Below, one piece after another: positions 46,133 to 56,720 of a stretch of 64,000 nucleotides of DNA (position 1 is its first letter; every line of letters starts with the position of its first letter). Made by a program: the position numbers and the translations under genes. The notes under the pieces were generated by a model, which saw only the letters and a list, made by a program, of their open reading frames with translations, was not told the DNA's origin and did no database searches. Source of the stretch: Mucilaginibacter rivuli (GTDB taxonomy: Bacteria > Bacteroidota > Bacteroidia > Sphingobacteriales > Sphingobacteriaceae); assembly GCF_019391655.1 (NCBI RefSeq), contig NZ_JAHXPQ010000001.1, positions 1 to 64,000 on the forward strand, in the 5' to 3' direction.

Positions 46133-46214
46133 TTTTAAAATTTAATCAATAATTTTACCCCTGAATTGGTGTATTAACTATACTAATATCCTTTTATAAA
46201 CTAATAAAATTTGA

Positions 46215-47696
46215 ATGCTGCTTCTCGGTATTGATGTAGGTACATCCTCTATAAAAGTGTCAGTTGTTGATGCGGTATCGCAAACATGCGTTGCATCTGC
46301 GCAATATCCTGATACTGAATCGCCCATTACATCGCTGCAGCCCGGCTGGGCAGAGCAATCGCCGCAAATGTGGTGGGAGCATGTGCAAAAGGCCATATTG
46401 CTGGTGCAAAAAAAGGGTGGGTTTGATCCTAAAGATATTAATGCAATTGGAATAGCTTATCAAATGCACGGTTTGGTACTGGTTGATAAAGACCAGAACG
46501 TATTGCGCGACAGTATTATCTGGTGCGATAGCCGTGCCGTAGCCCTTGGCGAAAATGCTTTTGACACTATTGGCCATGAGCAATGCCTGAGCCATTTGCT
46601 CAACTCGCCAGGGAATTTTACGGCTTCAAAACTGGCATGGGTTAAAGCTAATGAGCCTGAAATTTATAGCAAAATTGATAAGATAATGCTGCCCGGCGAT
46701 TATATAGCCATGAAGCTGACGGGCGATATTACCACAACGGTTTCGGCTTTGTCTGAGGGGATATTTTATGACTTTTTATGCAACAAATTGTCAGATGATG
46801 TAATGAAATTTTACGGTTTCAGCGGAAGCGTCATCCCCGATATCCAACCTGTATTTTCAGAGCATGGTTTTTTGAAACAATCGATTGCCGATAGTTTAAA
46901 TCTTAAAGCCGGTATCCCGGTAACTTATAAAGCCGGCGATCAGCCAAATAACGCCTTATCATTAAACGTTTTACAACCCGGCGAAGTTGCAGCAACAGCC
47001 GGAACATCAGGTGTGATATATGGTGTAAGCGATAAACTGGCTTACGACAAGGAGTCGCGTGTAAATACATTCGCGCATGTTAATTATGCCGAAGAGCAAA
47101 AGCGTTTAGGTGTATTACTTTGCATAAACGGCACAGGCAGCCTTAACCGCTGGACGAAAAGCCTTTTTGGCGAAAGCGTTAGCTATCAGCAAATGAACGA
47201 TGAGGCGCAGGGTATAAAACCCGGCAGCGAAGGCTTGCGCATATTGCCTTTTGGCAATGGTGCCGAACGTATGCTGAACAATAAACTTATCGGCGTTCAT
47301 TTTCATAACATTGATTTGAACTTACATACAAGGGCGCACATTTTCAGGGCGGTACAGGAGGGTATAGCTTTTTCTTTCCGTTACGGATTGGATATTATGC
47401 GCAGCAATGGCATGAACCCAACGGTGATACGGGCCGGTAAAGCCAACCTGTTTTTAAGCGGCTTGTTTACACAAGCCTTTGTTGATGTTACCGGCGTACC
47501 GGTAGAATTATACCATAACGATGGTAGTGTAGGCGCTGCCTTAGGCGCTGGTATTGGCTGCAGGGTTTATACATCGCCGGCCGAAGCATTTACAAATGCC
47601 AAACCAGTGCAACTTATTGAACCGGGCAAGTACAATTACGAGCAGATGTACACCGAGTGGAAAACATTATTACAAAAGCAACTCACAATAGAATAA
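46215..47696 (+). CDS. xylB: Xylulokinase
   Basis: A 493-aa FGGY-family kinase phosphorylating D-xylulose to xylulose 5-phosphate. The N-terminal phosphate loop is [15 protein letters not shown]; the substrate region includes [13 protein letters not shown] and [25 protein letters not shown] and [14 protein letters not shown] are the C-terminal FGGY segments. First gene of a xylB-xylA-symporter operon. Confidence 0.95.
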   Translation: MLLLGIDVGTSSIKVSVVDAVSQTCVASAQYPDTESPITSLQPGWAEQSPQMWWEHVQKAILLVQKKGGFDPKDINAIGIAYQMHGLVLVDKDQNVLRDSIIWCDSRAVALGENAFDTIGHEQCLSHLLNSPGNFTASKLAWVKANEPEIYSKIDKIMLPGDYIAMKLTGDITTTVSALSEGIFYDFLCNKLSDDVMKFYGFSGSVIPDIQPVFSEHGFLKQSIADSLNLKAGIPVTYKAGDQPNNALSLNVLQPGEVAATAGTSGVIYGVSDKLAYDKESRVNTFAHVNYAEEQKRLGVLLCINGTGSLNRWTKSLFGESVSYQQMNDEAQGIKPGSEGLRILPFGNGAERMLNNKLIGVHFHNIDLNLHTRAHIFRAVQEGIAFSFRYGLDIMRSNGMNPTVIRAGKANLFLSGLFTQAFVDVTGVPVELYHNDGSVGAALGAGIGCRVYTSPAEAFTNAKPVQLIEPGKYNYEQMYTEWKTLLQKQLTIE

Positions 47697-47715
47697 CACA
47701 CATAAAAATAATAAA

Positions 47716-49047
47716 ATGGCAAATGTAGTTTTAGGGGAAAAGGAATTTTTCAAAGGTATAGCACAGGTTAAATATGAAGGCCGGGAGTCTGATAATCCAC
47801 TGGCTTTTAAATGGTATGATGAGAGCCGCGTTGTAGCAGGCAAAACACTGAAAGAGCATTTGCGCTTTGCCGGTGCTTACTGGCACTCGTTTGTGGGTAA
47901 TGGCGGCGATCCTTTCGGTGAGCCTACACACGTGCATCCATGGAACGTTAAAGCTGATGCTGTTGAACGCGCCAAAGATAAAATGGACGCCGCGTTTGAG
48001 TTTTTGACCAAAATGAACCTGCCGTTCTATTGCTTCCACGATGTGGATGTGGTTGATTATACCAATGATATTAAAGAAAACGACCGCCGTTTACAGGCAC
48101 TGGTTGATTATGCTAAACAAAAACAAGCGGATAGCGGTGTAAAACTGTTATGGGGAACAGCTAACCTGTTCTCACACCGCAGGTACATGAACGGCGCTAC
48201 TACTAACCCCGATTTCCACGTGTTAACACATGGCGCGGCGCAGGTTAAAGCTGCTTTAGATGCTACCATTGCCTTAGGTGGCGAGAACTACGTATTCTGG
48301 GGTGGCCGTGAAGGGTACATGACTTTGCTGAACACCGATATGAAACGCGAACAGGAGCATTTTGCAAAATTCCTGCACACAGCTAAGGATTATGCCCGCA
48401 AGCAAGGCTTTAAAGGTACTTTCTTTATCGAACCAAAACCTTGTGAGCCATCAAAACACCAATACGATTATGATTCGGCAACGGTTATTGGCTTTTTACG
48501 CCAGTACGATCTGTTGAAAGATTTTAAGCTGAACCTTGAAGTAAACCACGCTACTTTAGCGGGTCATACTTTCCAGCATGAGTTACAGGTTGCTACAGAT
48601 GCAGGCCTTTTAGGCTCGATAGATGCTAACCGCGGCGATTACCAGAATGGCTGGGATACAGACCAGTTCCCTAACAATATTACCGAAATTGTTGAGGCTA
48701 TGCTGGTAATACTAGATGGTACAGGTTTACAAGGCGGGGGTATTAACTTTGATGCCAAAATACGCCGTAACTCAACCGATCCGGCTGATCTGTTCTACGC
48801 GCATATTGGTGGTATGGATATATTTGCCCGTGCTTTGATCATTGCGGATAGCATCCTGCAAAAGTCTGATTACAAAAAAATACGCACGGAACGCTACTCC
48901 TCTTTTGATAGCGGAAAAGGAAAAGATTTTGAGCAAGGTAAACTATCGTTAGAAGAATTGCGCCAATTTGCTATAGATAACGGCGAACCGGCAGTTGCAA
49001 GTGGAAAACAAGAATATTTAGAAAATTTGATTAACAATTATATTTAA
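47716..49047 (+). CDS. xylA: Xylose isomerase
   Basis: A 443-aa TIM-barrel isomerase (class II length) converting D-xylose to D-xylulose with two divalent metals. Motifs: [11 protein letters not shown] with the catalytic His, [30 protein letters not shown] with metal-ligand Glu, and [17 protein letters not shown]. It lies 19 bp after xylB and is clearly in the same operon. Confidence 0.97.
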   Translation: MANVVLGEKEFFKGIAQVKYEGRESDNPLAFKWYDESRVVAGKTLKEHLRFAGAYWHSFVGNGGDPFGEPTHVHPWNVKADAVERAKDKMDAAFEFLTKMNLPFYCFHDVDVVDYTNDIKENDRRLQALVDYAKQKQADSGVKLLWGTANLFSHRRYMNGATTNPDFHVLTHGAAQVKAALDATIALGGENYVFWGGREGYMTLLNTDMKREQEHFAKFLHTAKDYARKQGFKGTFFIEPKPCEPSKHQYDYDSATVIGFLRQYDLLKDFKLNLEVNHATLAGHTFQHELQVATDAGLLGSIDANRGDYQNGWDTDQFPNNITEIVEAMLVILDGTGLQGGGINFDAKIRRNSTDPADLFYAHIGGMDIFARALIIADSILQKSDYKKIRTERYSSFDSGKGKDFEQGKLSLEELRQFAIDNGEPAVASGKQEYLENLINNYI

Positions 49048-49114
49048 TCTATTATTGTAAAATGTACACTAACTAAAGGTGTACATTATAAACCATAAAA
49101 CCTAAGTATCAAAA

Positions 49115-50830
49115 ATGAAAACACTCCAAACCGGTGATTACCTGGTATTCCTGTTTTACTTTGTTGTTGTTGCCGCCTACGGATGGTGGATATACCAACG
49201 TAAAAAGAATGTTAATGCCACATCCAACGATTACTTTTTAGCCGAAGGTTCATTAACATGGTGGGCCATTGGTACCTCCCTGATTGCATCGAACATATCT
49301 GCAGAACAGTTTATCGGCATGAGCGGTTCGGGCTTTAAACTGGGCCTGGCTATATCAACTTATGAATGGATGGCTGCGGCTACCCTGGTAATTGTTGCTG
49401 TGTTCTTCATTCCGGTATATTTAAAAAATAAAATATTTACCATGCCGCAGTTTCTACACCAGCGGTATAATGGCACAGTGGCCATGATTATGGCTATATT
49501 TTGGTTGTTTTTATATATCGTGGTAAACCTGCTGTCAATTTTATACCTGGGCGCTATCGCTATCCATGGTATTGCTCCTGAGTTTTCCATTGGCTTGTGT
49601 ATTATATTGCTGGCTGTATTCTCGGTAATTATTGCACTTGGCGGTATGAAGGTTATCGGTTATACCGATGTTATACAGGTATTCTTTTTAATATTGGGCG
49701 GTTTGGTAGCATCATACGTTGCATTGAACCTGGTAAACAGCTCAACAGAACCATCAAGCGTGGGTGGTATGTTCAGCGGTTTAAAACAGGTAACCACCCA
49801 GGCTGCCGATCACTTTCACATGATATTCCAGAAAGACAATAAAAACTATGTCGATCTGCCGGGATTAAGTGTGTTATTAGGTGGTATGTGGATCACTAAC
49901 CTTAACTATTGGGGCTGTAACCAGTACATTACCCAACGTGCCTTAGGTGCTGATTTGAAGACTGCGCGTAGTGGTATTTTATTCGCCGCGTTCTTAAAGC
50001 TGTTAATGCCGCTTATTGTGGTTATACCTGGTATAGCGGCTTATGTGTTGTATCAGCGTGGTATGTTCCATACTGCCGATGCGGCAGGTATGCTTACCCA
50101 TAACGGCATTACCGATGTAAATAAAGCATACCCATCTTTACTGAACTTGTTGCCTACTTATATGAAAGGTTTGGCATTCGCGGCACTTACCGCGGCTATT
50201 GTGGCCTCACTTGCCGGTAAAGTAAACAGTATTGCTACTATATTTACGCTTGATATCTACAAAAAGGCCATTAACCCTGATGCATCAGAGGCCAAGTTGG
50301 TAAACCTGGGTAAAATATCTGTAGCTGTTGCTATGGCAATGGGTGTAGTATTAGCCTACCTGGTTGGCGAAGCTTTAATGGGCGAAGGCAAACAAGGCTT
50401 TAACTATATACAGGAATACACAGGCTTTTTCTCGCCGGGTATCTTAGCGATGTTCCTGTTGGGTTTCTTCTGGAAAAAAGCTACATCTAACGCGGCCTTA
50501 TTTGCTACTATAGGTGGTTTTATATTGTCTATTGTATTAAAGTTCCTTCCAAAATTTGCCGACCTGAGCTTTTTAACCCCTTATGGTTACTATGCGCCAA
50601 ACTACGGTAACGGCGGTGCATACGAAATACCATTCTTTGACCGTATGGGCTTTGTATTCGTTATCTGCGCGGTAGGTATGTGGATCATCAGTATTATTGA
50701 GACCAATAAGGGTGTTAAACCTAACAGTCTCGAGGTTGATACTAAAATGTTTAAAGTTACACCGGGTTTCGCTATCGGATCATTGGTGATCTGCGGTATA
50801 TTAACCGCCTTGTACACCATTTTCTGGTAA
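49115..50830 (+). CDS. Sodium/sugar symporter (SSS family), probably xylose
   Basis: A 571-aa polytopic protein with about 14 hydrophobic helices. SSS signatures include WWAIGTSLIASNISAEQFIGMSGSG near residue 50 and WGCNQYITQRALGA near residue 270. The family couples Na+ to sugar uptake across the inner membrane. Position behind xylB and xylA points to xylose as substrate. The operon ends with the hairpin at 50851. Confidence 0.93.
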   Translation: MKTLQTGDYLVFLFYFVVVAAYGWWIYQRKKNVNATSNDYFLAEGSLTWWAIGTSLIASNISAEQFIGMSGSGFKLGLAISTYEWMAAATLVIVAVFFIPVYLKNKIFTMPQFLHQRYNGTVAMIMAIFWLFLYIVVNLLSILYLGAIAIHGIAPEFSIGLCIILLAVFSVIIALGGMKVIGYTDVIQVFFLILGGLVASYVALNLVNSSTEPSSVGGMFSGLKQVTTQAADHFHMIFQKDNKNYVDLPGLSVLLGGMWITNLNYWGCNQYITQRALGADLKTARSGILFAAFLKLLMPLIVVIPGIAAYVLYQRGMFHTADAAGMLTHNGITDVNKAYPSLLNLLPTYMKGLAFAALTAAIVASLAGKVNSIATIFTLDIYKKAINPDASEAKLVNLGKISVAVAMAMGVVLAYLVGEALMGEGKQGFNYIQEYTGFFSPGILAMFLLGFFWKKATSNAALFATIGGFILSIVLKFLPKFADLSFLTPYGYYAPNYGNGGAYEIPFFDRMGFVFVICAVGMWIISIIETNKGVKPNSLEVDTKMFKVTPGFAIGSLVICGILTALYTIFW

Positions 50831-50850
50831 TATTAATCCTTTAAATATTA

Positions 50851-50887
50851 AAATGCCGCCCTGCTTAAAAAGGGCGGCATTTTTTTT
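50851..50887 (+). terminator. Terminator of the xyl operon
   Basis: AAATGCCGCCC (50851-50861) pairs with GGGCGGCATTT (50872-50882), followed by a run of T to 50887. It is 20 bp beyond the symporter stop. Confidence 0.9.
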
Positions 50888-50942
50888 GCGATAAATTTTG
50901 CCCCGCCAATAAAACCTGTATCATTGCATAAAGAATTATATA

Positions 50943-51575
50943 GTGGACGACATAGCTATCTACCTGCATTACGCGCCAGTTGCCTCGGTTATATTTGCAA
51001 TTACCATCGCATCATCATTATTGGCTTTTTATAGTGATGACCTGTATACCCGCATGATATTGAACCCTTATAATGTATATAAGGGTAGCGAAATATATAC
51101 GTTGCTTACCAGTGGTTTTATCCATAAAGATTGGATGCACCTGGCGTTTAATATGATGTCGTTCTCTTGTTTTGCTTTCAGGCTCGAAATGATTTTGGGT
51201 CATTGGCAATTCGGATTACTATACATCGCCAGCCTTGTTTTGAGCGACTTGCCTACAGTGTACAAAAACCGGAAAAATTTTTGGTACCGGAGCCTGGGTG
51301 CATCAGGAGCAATCAGTGCCGTGGTGTTTGGTTACATCATGTTCGATCCGCTGGCCAAATTGCAGATCATGTTTATCCCAATTGGTATACCGGCTATCTT
51401 GTTTGGTGTTTTATACCTGATATATTGCGTATACGCATCACGCCGTTCGGCCGACAATATCAACCATGATGCGCACTTTTATGGAGCAATATGCGGAATA
51501 GTATTTACGATTATCCTGATACCCCAATCGGTCCACATCTTTTTTGGGAAGCTGGCGCAAGCCTTTGGTGCTTAA
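50943..51575 (+). CDS. Rhomboid family intramembrane serine protease
   Basis: A 210-aa membrane protein with six hydrophobic helices. The catalytic serine is in GASGAIS (Ser121) and the histidine in AHFYGAICG (His178). The oxyanion-side HLAFNM (His66, Asn70) is also present, so the enzyme should be active. It cleaves membrane-embedded substrates; targets are unknown. The start is a GTG at 50943. It is convergent with a hypothetical gene 1 bp away. Confidence 0.93.
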   Translation: MDDIAIYLHYAPVASVIFAITIASSLLAFYSDDLYTRMILNPYNVYKGSEIYTLLTSGFIHKDWMHLAFNMMSFSCFAFRLEMILGHWQFGLLYIASLVLSDLPTVYKNRKNFWYRSLGASGAISAVVFGYIMFDPLAKLQIMFIPIGIPAILFGVLYLIYCVYASRRSADNINHDAHFYGAICGIVFTIILIPQSVHIFFGKLAQAFGA

Positions 51576-51576
51576 T

Positions 51577-52566
51577 TTAAAGCGGCTGATCAATATGCTC
51601 CGCAGGGATAAAGTTGTTTTCCTTATCCAGCAAAAAGCTCATGGGATGCTCAGGGTTTTTAATGATCTCTAACAATAAAAAGCCCCAGCGTTTCCAAAAG
51701 CTTTCCAGCACTTGTCCGAATGTTTTACCTAACCACTCGTCAAACAGGGGTTTTACGCTCATACCTTTCAAACTCATGGCTTCTAAATATATCTCATCGC
51801 CAACTGGTAAAATATTGTATTCAGGCAAGCGGTTAAACAGGTAGGCTGAGTAAAATATGCGCCCGCAAAACTCCTCGTATTGTATGGGGTGCAAAATCTT
51901 ATCTTCTATTTTGGATAGGATGTTTTTATGATAGTTGCGGTTAGCTCCGTTATCCTGCAGGCATATAATGAGGCCAAAATCTTTCACGCGGATAGAGAAG
52001 GTGAGCGTATTGATCTCATCGCGGTAAGCAAACTCATTTTCCGGGTTGGTTACCTTGAATAAGAACATGCTGTATGGTTTAAACTCTTCGAATATGAGGG
52101 GTTTATTAATGCTCTGCAGCATTAAATGCAGGTTGCTGAATTTGTGGATAATAGATTGCGAGATATTAAACTCTTCGCCCTGCTGGTGCGACTGGCGGAT
52201 GGCCATCTGTACTTCGCTAAAAATAATGCCATATAATAGTTTACCCGCCCATTGAAATAGCTGCAGCTCATCCAAAGCTTTTACAGCCTCATAGCCGCCT
52301 TCAAATGCGTTGGCAACGCTTTGCTCTAATGGCTCAAGGTATTGCTCGTTTATGGCAGCAGAACAGGGTATTTTCAAATCCTTATATGTAGCCATGCTTT
52401 CGTCGAGCAGCTTAAAGGGCTGGTCGTGCAGGCTATACCTATTCATCAGCCATGCGGGGAAAACCTGTATCTTTTCTTCGGGCGAACTGAGTGTTTCGCC
52501 GCTTAAAAAACATTGGTTGTTGCTGAAGTTAAACTTTTCGAACGGCTGATATAATTGTACTGACAT
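51577..52566 (-). CDS. Hypothetical protein, 329 aa
   Basis: A soluble-looking protein with no signal peptide or membrane helix and no motif I recognise. The N-terminus (YQPFEKFNFSNNQCFLSGE) contains a cysteine and short strands; the middle is helical (YEAVKALDELQLFQWAGKLLYGIIF) and the C-terminus is rich in aromatic residues (ESFWKRWGFLLLEIIKNPEH). Codon style matches the neighbours, so it looks like a resident gene. Divergent from the dipeptide epimerase gene, 54 bp apart. Confidence 0.8.
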   Translation of the reverse strand: MSVQLYQPFEKFNFSNNQCFLSGETLSSPEEKIQVFPAWLMNRYSLHDQPFKLLDESMATYKDLKIPCSAAINEQYLEPLEQSVANAFEGGYEAVKALDELQLFQWAGKLLYGIIFSEVQMAIRQSHQQGEEFNISQSIIHKFSNLHLMLQSINKPLIFEEFKPYSMFLFKVTNPENEFAYRDEINTLTFSIRVKDFGLIICLQDNGANRNYHKNILSKIEDKILHPIQYEEFCGRIFYSAYLFNRLPEYNILPVGDEIYLEAMSLKGMSVKPLFDEWLGKTFGQVLESFWKRWGFLLLEIIKNPEHPMSFLLDKENNFIPAEHIDQPL

Positions 52567-52620
52567 TGCCGCAAAGATAAGATTGAAATGCGACAGAATT
52601 TTTTAGATTTGATTTTTAAC

Positions 52621-53631
52621 ATGCGGCTGACTTACCAACCCTTTTTGCTCGAACTAAAACATCCCTTTACCATCGCTAAGTTTTCGCGTACAGCAACGCC
52701 AATAATGCTGGTGCAGTTGCATTATGAAGGTTTTACAGGTTATGGCGAAGCCAGTATGGTACCTTACATGGGCGAAAGCCATCAATCGGCCACGGAGTTT
52801 TTGGATAAGGTTGATGTATCGCAGTTTAAATACCCTTTTGATTTTGAAGGCATCATTAGTTACCTGGATCAGTTAGCGCCCGGCCAGCCTGCTATAAAAG
52901 CCGCAGTAGATATTGCTTTGCACGATTTGGATGGCAAGTTAAAGCAGCAGCCTTGCTGGCAATTGTTAGGTAACGAGCCTAAACTAATGCCCATTACATC
53001 GTACACTGTAGGTATTGATACGCCTGATGTGATGGTGCGGAAGTTAGAAGATGCAGCAAGTTTTAAAGTAATAAAAGTAAAACTGGGTAGTAGTGACGAT
53101 AAAGCGATAATAAACACCATACGCTTGGTAACAAATGTGCCCTTATATGTGGATGCCAACCAGGGCTGGACAAACCGCGAACAAAGCCTTGACTTGGTCC
53201 ATTGGCTTCATGAACAAGGTGTAAAGCTAATAGAGCAGCCCTTCAGTAAAACTGACCCGGATAGTAATGCATGGTTAACCGAACACAGCCCCATTCCCAT
53301 TATTGGTGATGAAGCCGTACAACGTTTACCTGATGTTGCTAAAGCCAAAGGTGTTTACCATGGCATCAATATAAAGTTGATGAAATCGGCTGGAATGTTT
53401 GAGGCTAAACAGATGATAGATGAAGCACGAAAACTTGGTTTGCAGTTGATGATAGGCTGCATGAGCGAAACGAGTTGTGCTACTTTAGCTGCTGCCGCAC
53501 TTGCACCACAATGTGATTATGCCGATCTGGATGGTCCCTTTCTTACCAAAAACAACCCCTATACTATGCCGGGATTTACAGATGGTAAATGGGTGTTAAA
53601 TGATGGTCCGGGTTTGGGGCTTATAGTTTAA
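52621..53631 (+). CDS. Dipeptide epimerase (enolase superfamily)
   Basis: A 336-aa enzyme of the L-Ala-D/L-Glu epimerase type. Enolase-superfamily residues are in place: KVIKVKLG (KxK acid/base), VDANQGW, LIEQPF and GDEAVQ metal ligands, and INIKLMKSAG with the opposing catalytic lysine. It epimerises dipeptides, often murein-derived Ala-Glu, for reuse. The ATG at 52621 gives the family start MRLTYQPFLLEL; eleven extra codons upstream to 52588 are unlikely. Confidence 0.92.
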   Translation: MRLTYQPFLLELKHPFTIAKFSRTATPIMLVQLHYEGFTGYGEASMVPYMGESHQSATEFLDKVDVSQFKYPFDFEGIISYLDQLAPGQPAIKAAVDIALHDLDGKLKQQPCWQLLGNEPKLMPITSYTVGIDTPDVMVRKLEDAASFKVIKVKLGSSDDKAIINTIRLVTNVPLYVDANQGWTNREQSLDLVHWLHEQGVKLIEQPFSKTDPDSNAWLTEHSPIPIIGDEAVQRLPDVAKAKGVYHGINIKLMKSAGMFEAKQMIDEARKLGLQLMIGCMSETSCATLAAAALAPQCDYADLDGPFLTKNNPYTMPGFTDGKWVLNDGPGLGLIV

Positions 53632-53632
53632 A

Positions 53633-55330
53633 TCACTTTAATTCCACTTTTTTACCTTCAAACATTTTCAGTAATACCTCGTCCAATTCAGCCTCCGTCA
53701 TACCCCATTTTATAGCAGGGTTATAAAAAGTTTGGATGATGTGCGCATCTAAAGGTTGTATTTTTTCGGGCAGGTTAATGGGGTTATAATCAAACAGACT
53801 ATGGGTATAGCCCTCAGCGATGCCGGTAAAACCAAAGCCATTCATTATTTGCCTTTGTGCCGCAGGGAGTGTTGCACGCCTTATCAATTCTATCATGGAA
53901 GTAAAACCATTTTCGTTCGATGAGTAATATTCACCGCCCACCTTGTTGATTTTCTCCAGGTAGTCCATTGCTTCTGGATTGATCAAGCCTTTTACTTTAC
54001 TCAATTCCCCGGTAATGATACAAAAGTTCACTTCGCTGTCGTTATCGGTTTTTGTGATACTCAATCCCGTTAAATGCGATAGCTGTGCGAACAAGCTATC
54101 TACTTGTGCGAGAGCAAGATCATTGCGCGGTTTATCAGCGCCAAACCTGCCATATACTTTATAACGGATGGGCGTATGCCATTTTTTAACTACAAGCCTG
54201 GCATCCAAAGGTGTGTTTTGAGCCAGCACTATCGATTTAAATAATGCAAAATCTTTTAAGGCCTTGTTACCGGAATTACTTTTAGCCGCAATAGCTTGTG
54301 ATTTGATTTTTTCGGCAACCTTTGCCGAATCGGTACGATGAATGCTATCGCTTAAGCTTTTAACCGACCTGTATTCAAAGGGCAGCATATCGCCTACGCG
54401 CTTTACGCTCATATCACCAAACCACTGTAAGCCGGTATCATGAAATCCGTTTTGATCAATATAACAATCCGTTATGGTTTGCGACATCTGCGATGGATAA
54501 GCGGTATTGTTATCATGGATAATTACCATGCGGTATTTCAAATTGATCACTTTTTCGAGCTTGTTATTCAAACAAACAATGCTATCGGCATCCATCGGAC
54601 GCAGATCGGCAGTGTAAATTTTATAGTGTGCTTTTTTTAAGGAGTTGCTCCACAAGGCCCGGATAAACTCCATGCGCGAGCCACTGTATGCATCCTCGCG
54701 GTTACGGATGGTCTTTTTTTGTTTAGCGGCAGCGGCATCCTCAGTAAAAATAAAATTGCCCGCAAATTTTACCTCTTTGGGCATCCGTAAAAAGCTGTCT
54801 AAAAAATAGCTGATATGATAGCCAAGCTTCTTATTCTCAATTTTAATGGGTCCATCGCAAAAGGCGGTAAGCGCACCCGTTTTTTTATCATAATCTAACT
54901 GAATATCATCCATATTGGTAATGGTGCAACTCAAAGCATAATCTGATGTTCCAAGAAATTCACGCTTAAACATCCAAACCTTGTTTTCGCGCGACATGCC
55001 GTCCGACCCGATACGCACTTCCCTCAACTGGTGCAGTTTTGGTTTGAGGTAAACTTTTAAAGGCTGGTCTACACTATAACTGGTTACTGTGGTAGAATAA
55101 TAGCCAATACAACTTACAATAATGGGGATATGCCCAGGCTTTTCTTCGATGGTAAAATTACCATTGGCCCGGGTTAATGTGCCCGACATGGAACCACCAT
55201 AATACACACTCGCGTTTGCAACCACGGCACTGCTATCATGCTCTGCACGATATACCTTACCGCTCAGTGTTTGCGCACTGAGCCATAGGGGTAGTACAAT
55301 AAGTAAAGTGATGAATAATGGCCTCATCAT
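53633..55330 (-). CDS. Carboxypeptidase-like regulatory domain protein, 565 aa
   Basis: A signal peptide (cleaved after LSAQ, about residue 20) is followed by a CarboxypepD_reg-like beta-sandwich (LSGKVYRAEHDSSAVVANASVYYGG) to about residue 95. The remaining 470 residues are shared in layout with the next gene upstream (REFLGTSDYAL, GYHISYFLDSF, RMEFIRALW) but have no enzymatic motif I know. Likely a periplasmic or outer-membrane-associated protein of Bacteroidota. Longer than its neighbour by a unique C-terminal domain containing a possible peptidase-like segment, not confirmed. Confidence 0.85.
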   Translation of the reverse strand: MMRPLFITLLIVLPLWLSAQTLSGKVYRAEHDSSAVVANASVYYGGSMSGTLTRANGNFTIEEKPGHIPIIVSCIGYYSTTVTSYSVDQPLKVYLKPKLHQLREVRIGSDGMSRENKVWMFKREFLGTSDYALSCTITNMDDIQLDYDKKTGALTAFCDGPIKIENKKLGYHISYFLDSFLRMPKEVKFAGNFIFTEDAAAAKQKKTIRNREDAYSGSRMEFIRALWSNSLKKAHYKIYTADLRPMDADSIVCLNNKLEKVINLKYRMVIIHDNNTAYPSQMSQTITDCYIDQNGFHDTGLQWFGDMSVKRVGDMLPFEYRSVKSLSDSIHRTDSAKVAEKIKSQAIAAKSNSGNKALKDFALFKSIVLAQNTPLDARLVVKKWHTPIRYKVYGRFGADKPRNDLALAQVDSLFAQLSHLTGLSITKTDNDSEVNFCIITGELSKVKGLINPEAMDYLEKINKVGGEYYSSNENGFTSMIELIRRATLPAAQRQIMNGFGFTGIAEGYTHSLFDYNPINLPEKIQPLDAHIIQTFYNPAIKWGMTEAELDEVLLKMFEGKKVELK

Positions 55331-55386
55331 AAATTGGTTCAGGTAGGTAAAAATAATAATAATCCAAAATTATTCCGTGCCTGCTG

Positions 55387-56601
55387 TTACGGTGTTGGCG
55401 TATAATCCACAGGTAGCATTTCGGCAACTTTATTCAGGCCCCATGCACCATCGTAGGTAATAGCCGCGGGGTTTGTAAATACACCGTTACTATCAAAAAC
55501 GGCGTACTTACCAGTAAGCGCAACTACCGTGGTAGGATAATCAGGCATATCAAGCGGGTGATATACATTCTTATTGACGTTGCCATCGTGCTTTTTGGTG
55601 TAGATCACATACAGAAAATCAGGATATAACAGGGCCTGCATATCTTTACTGTCGGTTGGGCGCACATAGTCGGTTAAGGCTAATGGCTTACTCACCAGGT
55701 ACTCCATTGTTTTAGGTAATTGCATTTTTGCACCCCAGTAGTTTAGCGAGTCCTGTGCATGAGCATCAGTAAATTTGTTAAGGACAAACTGCCGCATTTT
55801 TGCCCTGATCAAACTATCAGGCGGCCGCGCCGGGTTGGGTTTGCGGATCAATCGCATTACTTTGAACCCTTGCTGCTCAACCTCGGTATTATAAACCGAA
55901 CGCAAAAAATGCATATCGCTGCCTTTATAAACCTCCAGCCGTTTTTTTGCCCATTGCCGCTGCTGTGATGGTTTGCCTTTCATTTCTTCGAATAAAACCG
56001 GCCCCTCGTAATACACAAAGTTACGGCCGTAATCCTTAACAAATTTGTTGACCTGGTAATACAGCTTATATCCCAAAGCATTGTTTTCTATGATGAGGAA
56101 ATCATCTGTATTGGAGTTTAGGGTTTTGCCGGGTGTATCATAATCAAAATTGATCACATCGGGGTTTAATATTTTACATTGCTGCGCATTATCCGACAGG
56201 CCGATAAACTCACGCTTAAAAACTGCTAAATACCTTTCACGGTTAGCATCTATCCCTATCTTAACCTCCTTTAGTTGATTGATCCTGGGCGACAACTCAA
56301 TAACAGGTAGGTTTATTGCCGCGCCGCTAATGTTAACGTTTTGATGATGTGGCTCAAAACCAATGAATGATACCACCATATCATAGGTTCCGTTTTTGGC
56401 ATTAGTTAAAGTAAAAGTGCCGTCTTCAGCGGTGCGGGTTCCAATTATCGAGTTACTCAAAAATACCGTAGCATAGCCTACCGGTTTTTTATCCGCAGCG
56501 CTTATTACCTTACCGGTGATGGTAGTTTGAGAGAAAGATAAAACAGGCAGCAAGATAAGGAGGAAAGCTGTTTTTATGAATAGAATAGCACAAGTCTTCA
56601 T
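55387..56601 (-). CDS. Carboxypeptidase-like regulatory domain protein, 404 aa
   Basis: Paralog of the gene just downstream. Signal peptide to about residue 25 (LLILLPVLSFSQ), then a CarboxypepD_reg-like domain (ITGKVISAADKKPVGYATVFLSN) and a region with REFIGLSDNAQQ, YKLYYQVNKF and DMHFLRSVYN that matches the neighbour in order and spacing. It ends without the C-terminal extension found in the longer paralog. Tandem order and 56-bp gap suggest duplication and co-transcription. Confidence 0.85.
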   Translation of the reverse strand: MKTCAILFIKTAFLLILLPVLSFSQTTITGKVISAADKKPVGYATVFLSNSIIGTRTAEDGTFTLTNAKNGTYDMVVSFIGFEPHHQNVNISGAAINLPVIELSPRINQLKEVKIGIDANRERYLAVFKREFIGLSDNAQQCKILNPDVINFDYDTPGKTLNSNTDDFLIIENNALGYKLYYQVNKFVKDYGRNFVYYEGPVLFEEMKGKPSQQRQWAKKRLEVYKGSDMHFLRSVYNTEVEQQGFKVMRLIRKPNPARPPDSLIRAKMRQFVLNKFTDAHAQDSLNYWGAKMQLPKTMEYLVSKPLALTDYVRPTDSKDMQALLYPDFLYVIYTKKHDGNVNKNVYHPLDMPDYPTTVVALTGKYAVFDSNGVFTNPAAITYDGAWGLNKVAEMLPVDYTPTP

Positions 56602-56650
56602 AACACGGTTTGATAACTATAAATATAGTTATCAAAAGCTATAAAAACAA

Positions 56651-56678
56651 ATAGTTGACTCTGATCGAGCCAACTAAT
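56651..56678 (-). terminator. Terminator of the rhodanese-SPFH operon
   Basis: ATAGTTG-a-CTC pairs with GAG-c-CAACTAT-like sequence around TGATC; on the minus strand the hairpin is followed by a U-rich run. A second small hairpin (CCCCC-TTTA-GGGGG, 56699-56712) lies between it and the SPFH stop. Confidence 0.65.
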
Positions 56679-56720
56679 TTATTCTATGCTTTACATCTCC
56701 CCCTTTAGGGGGCAGGGGGG

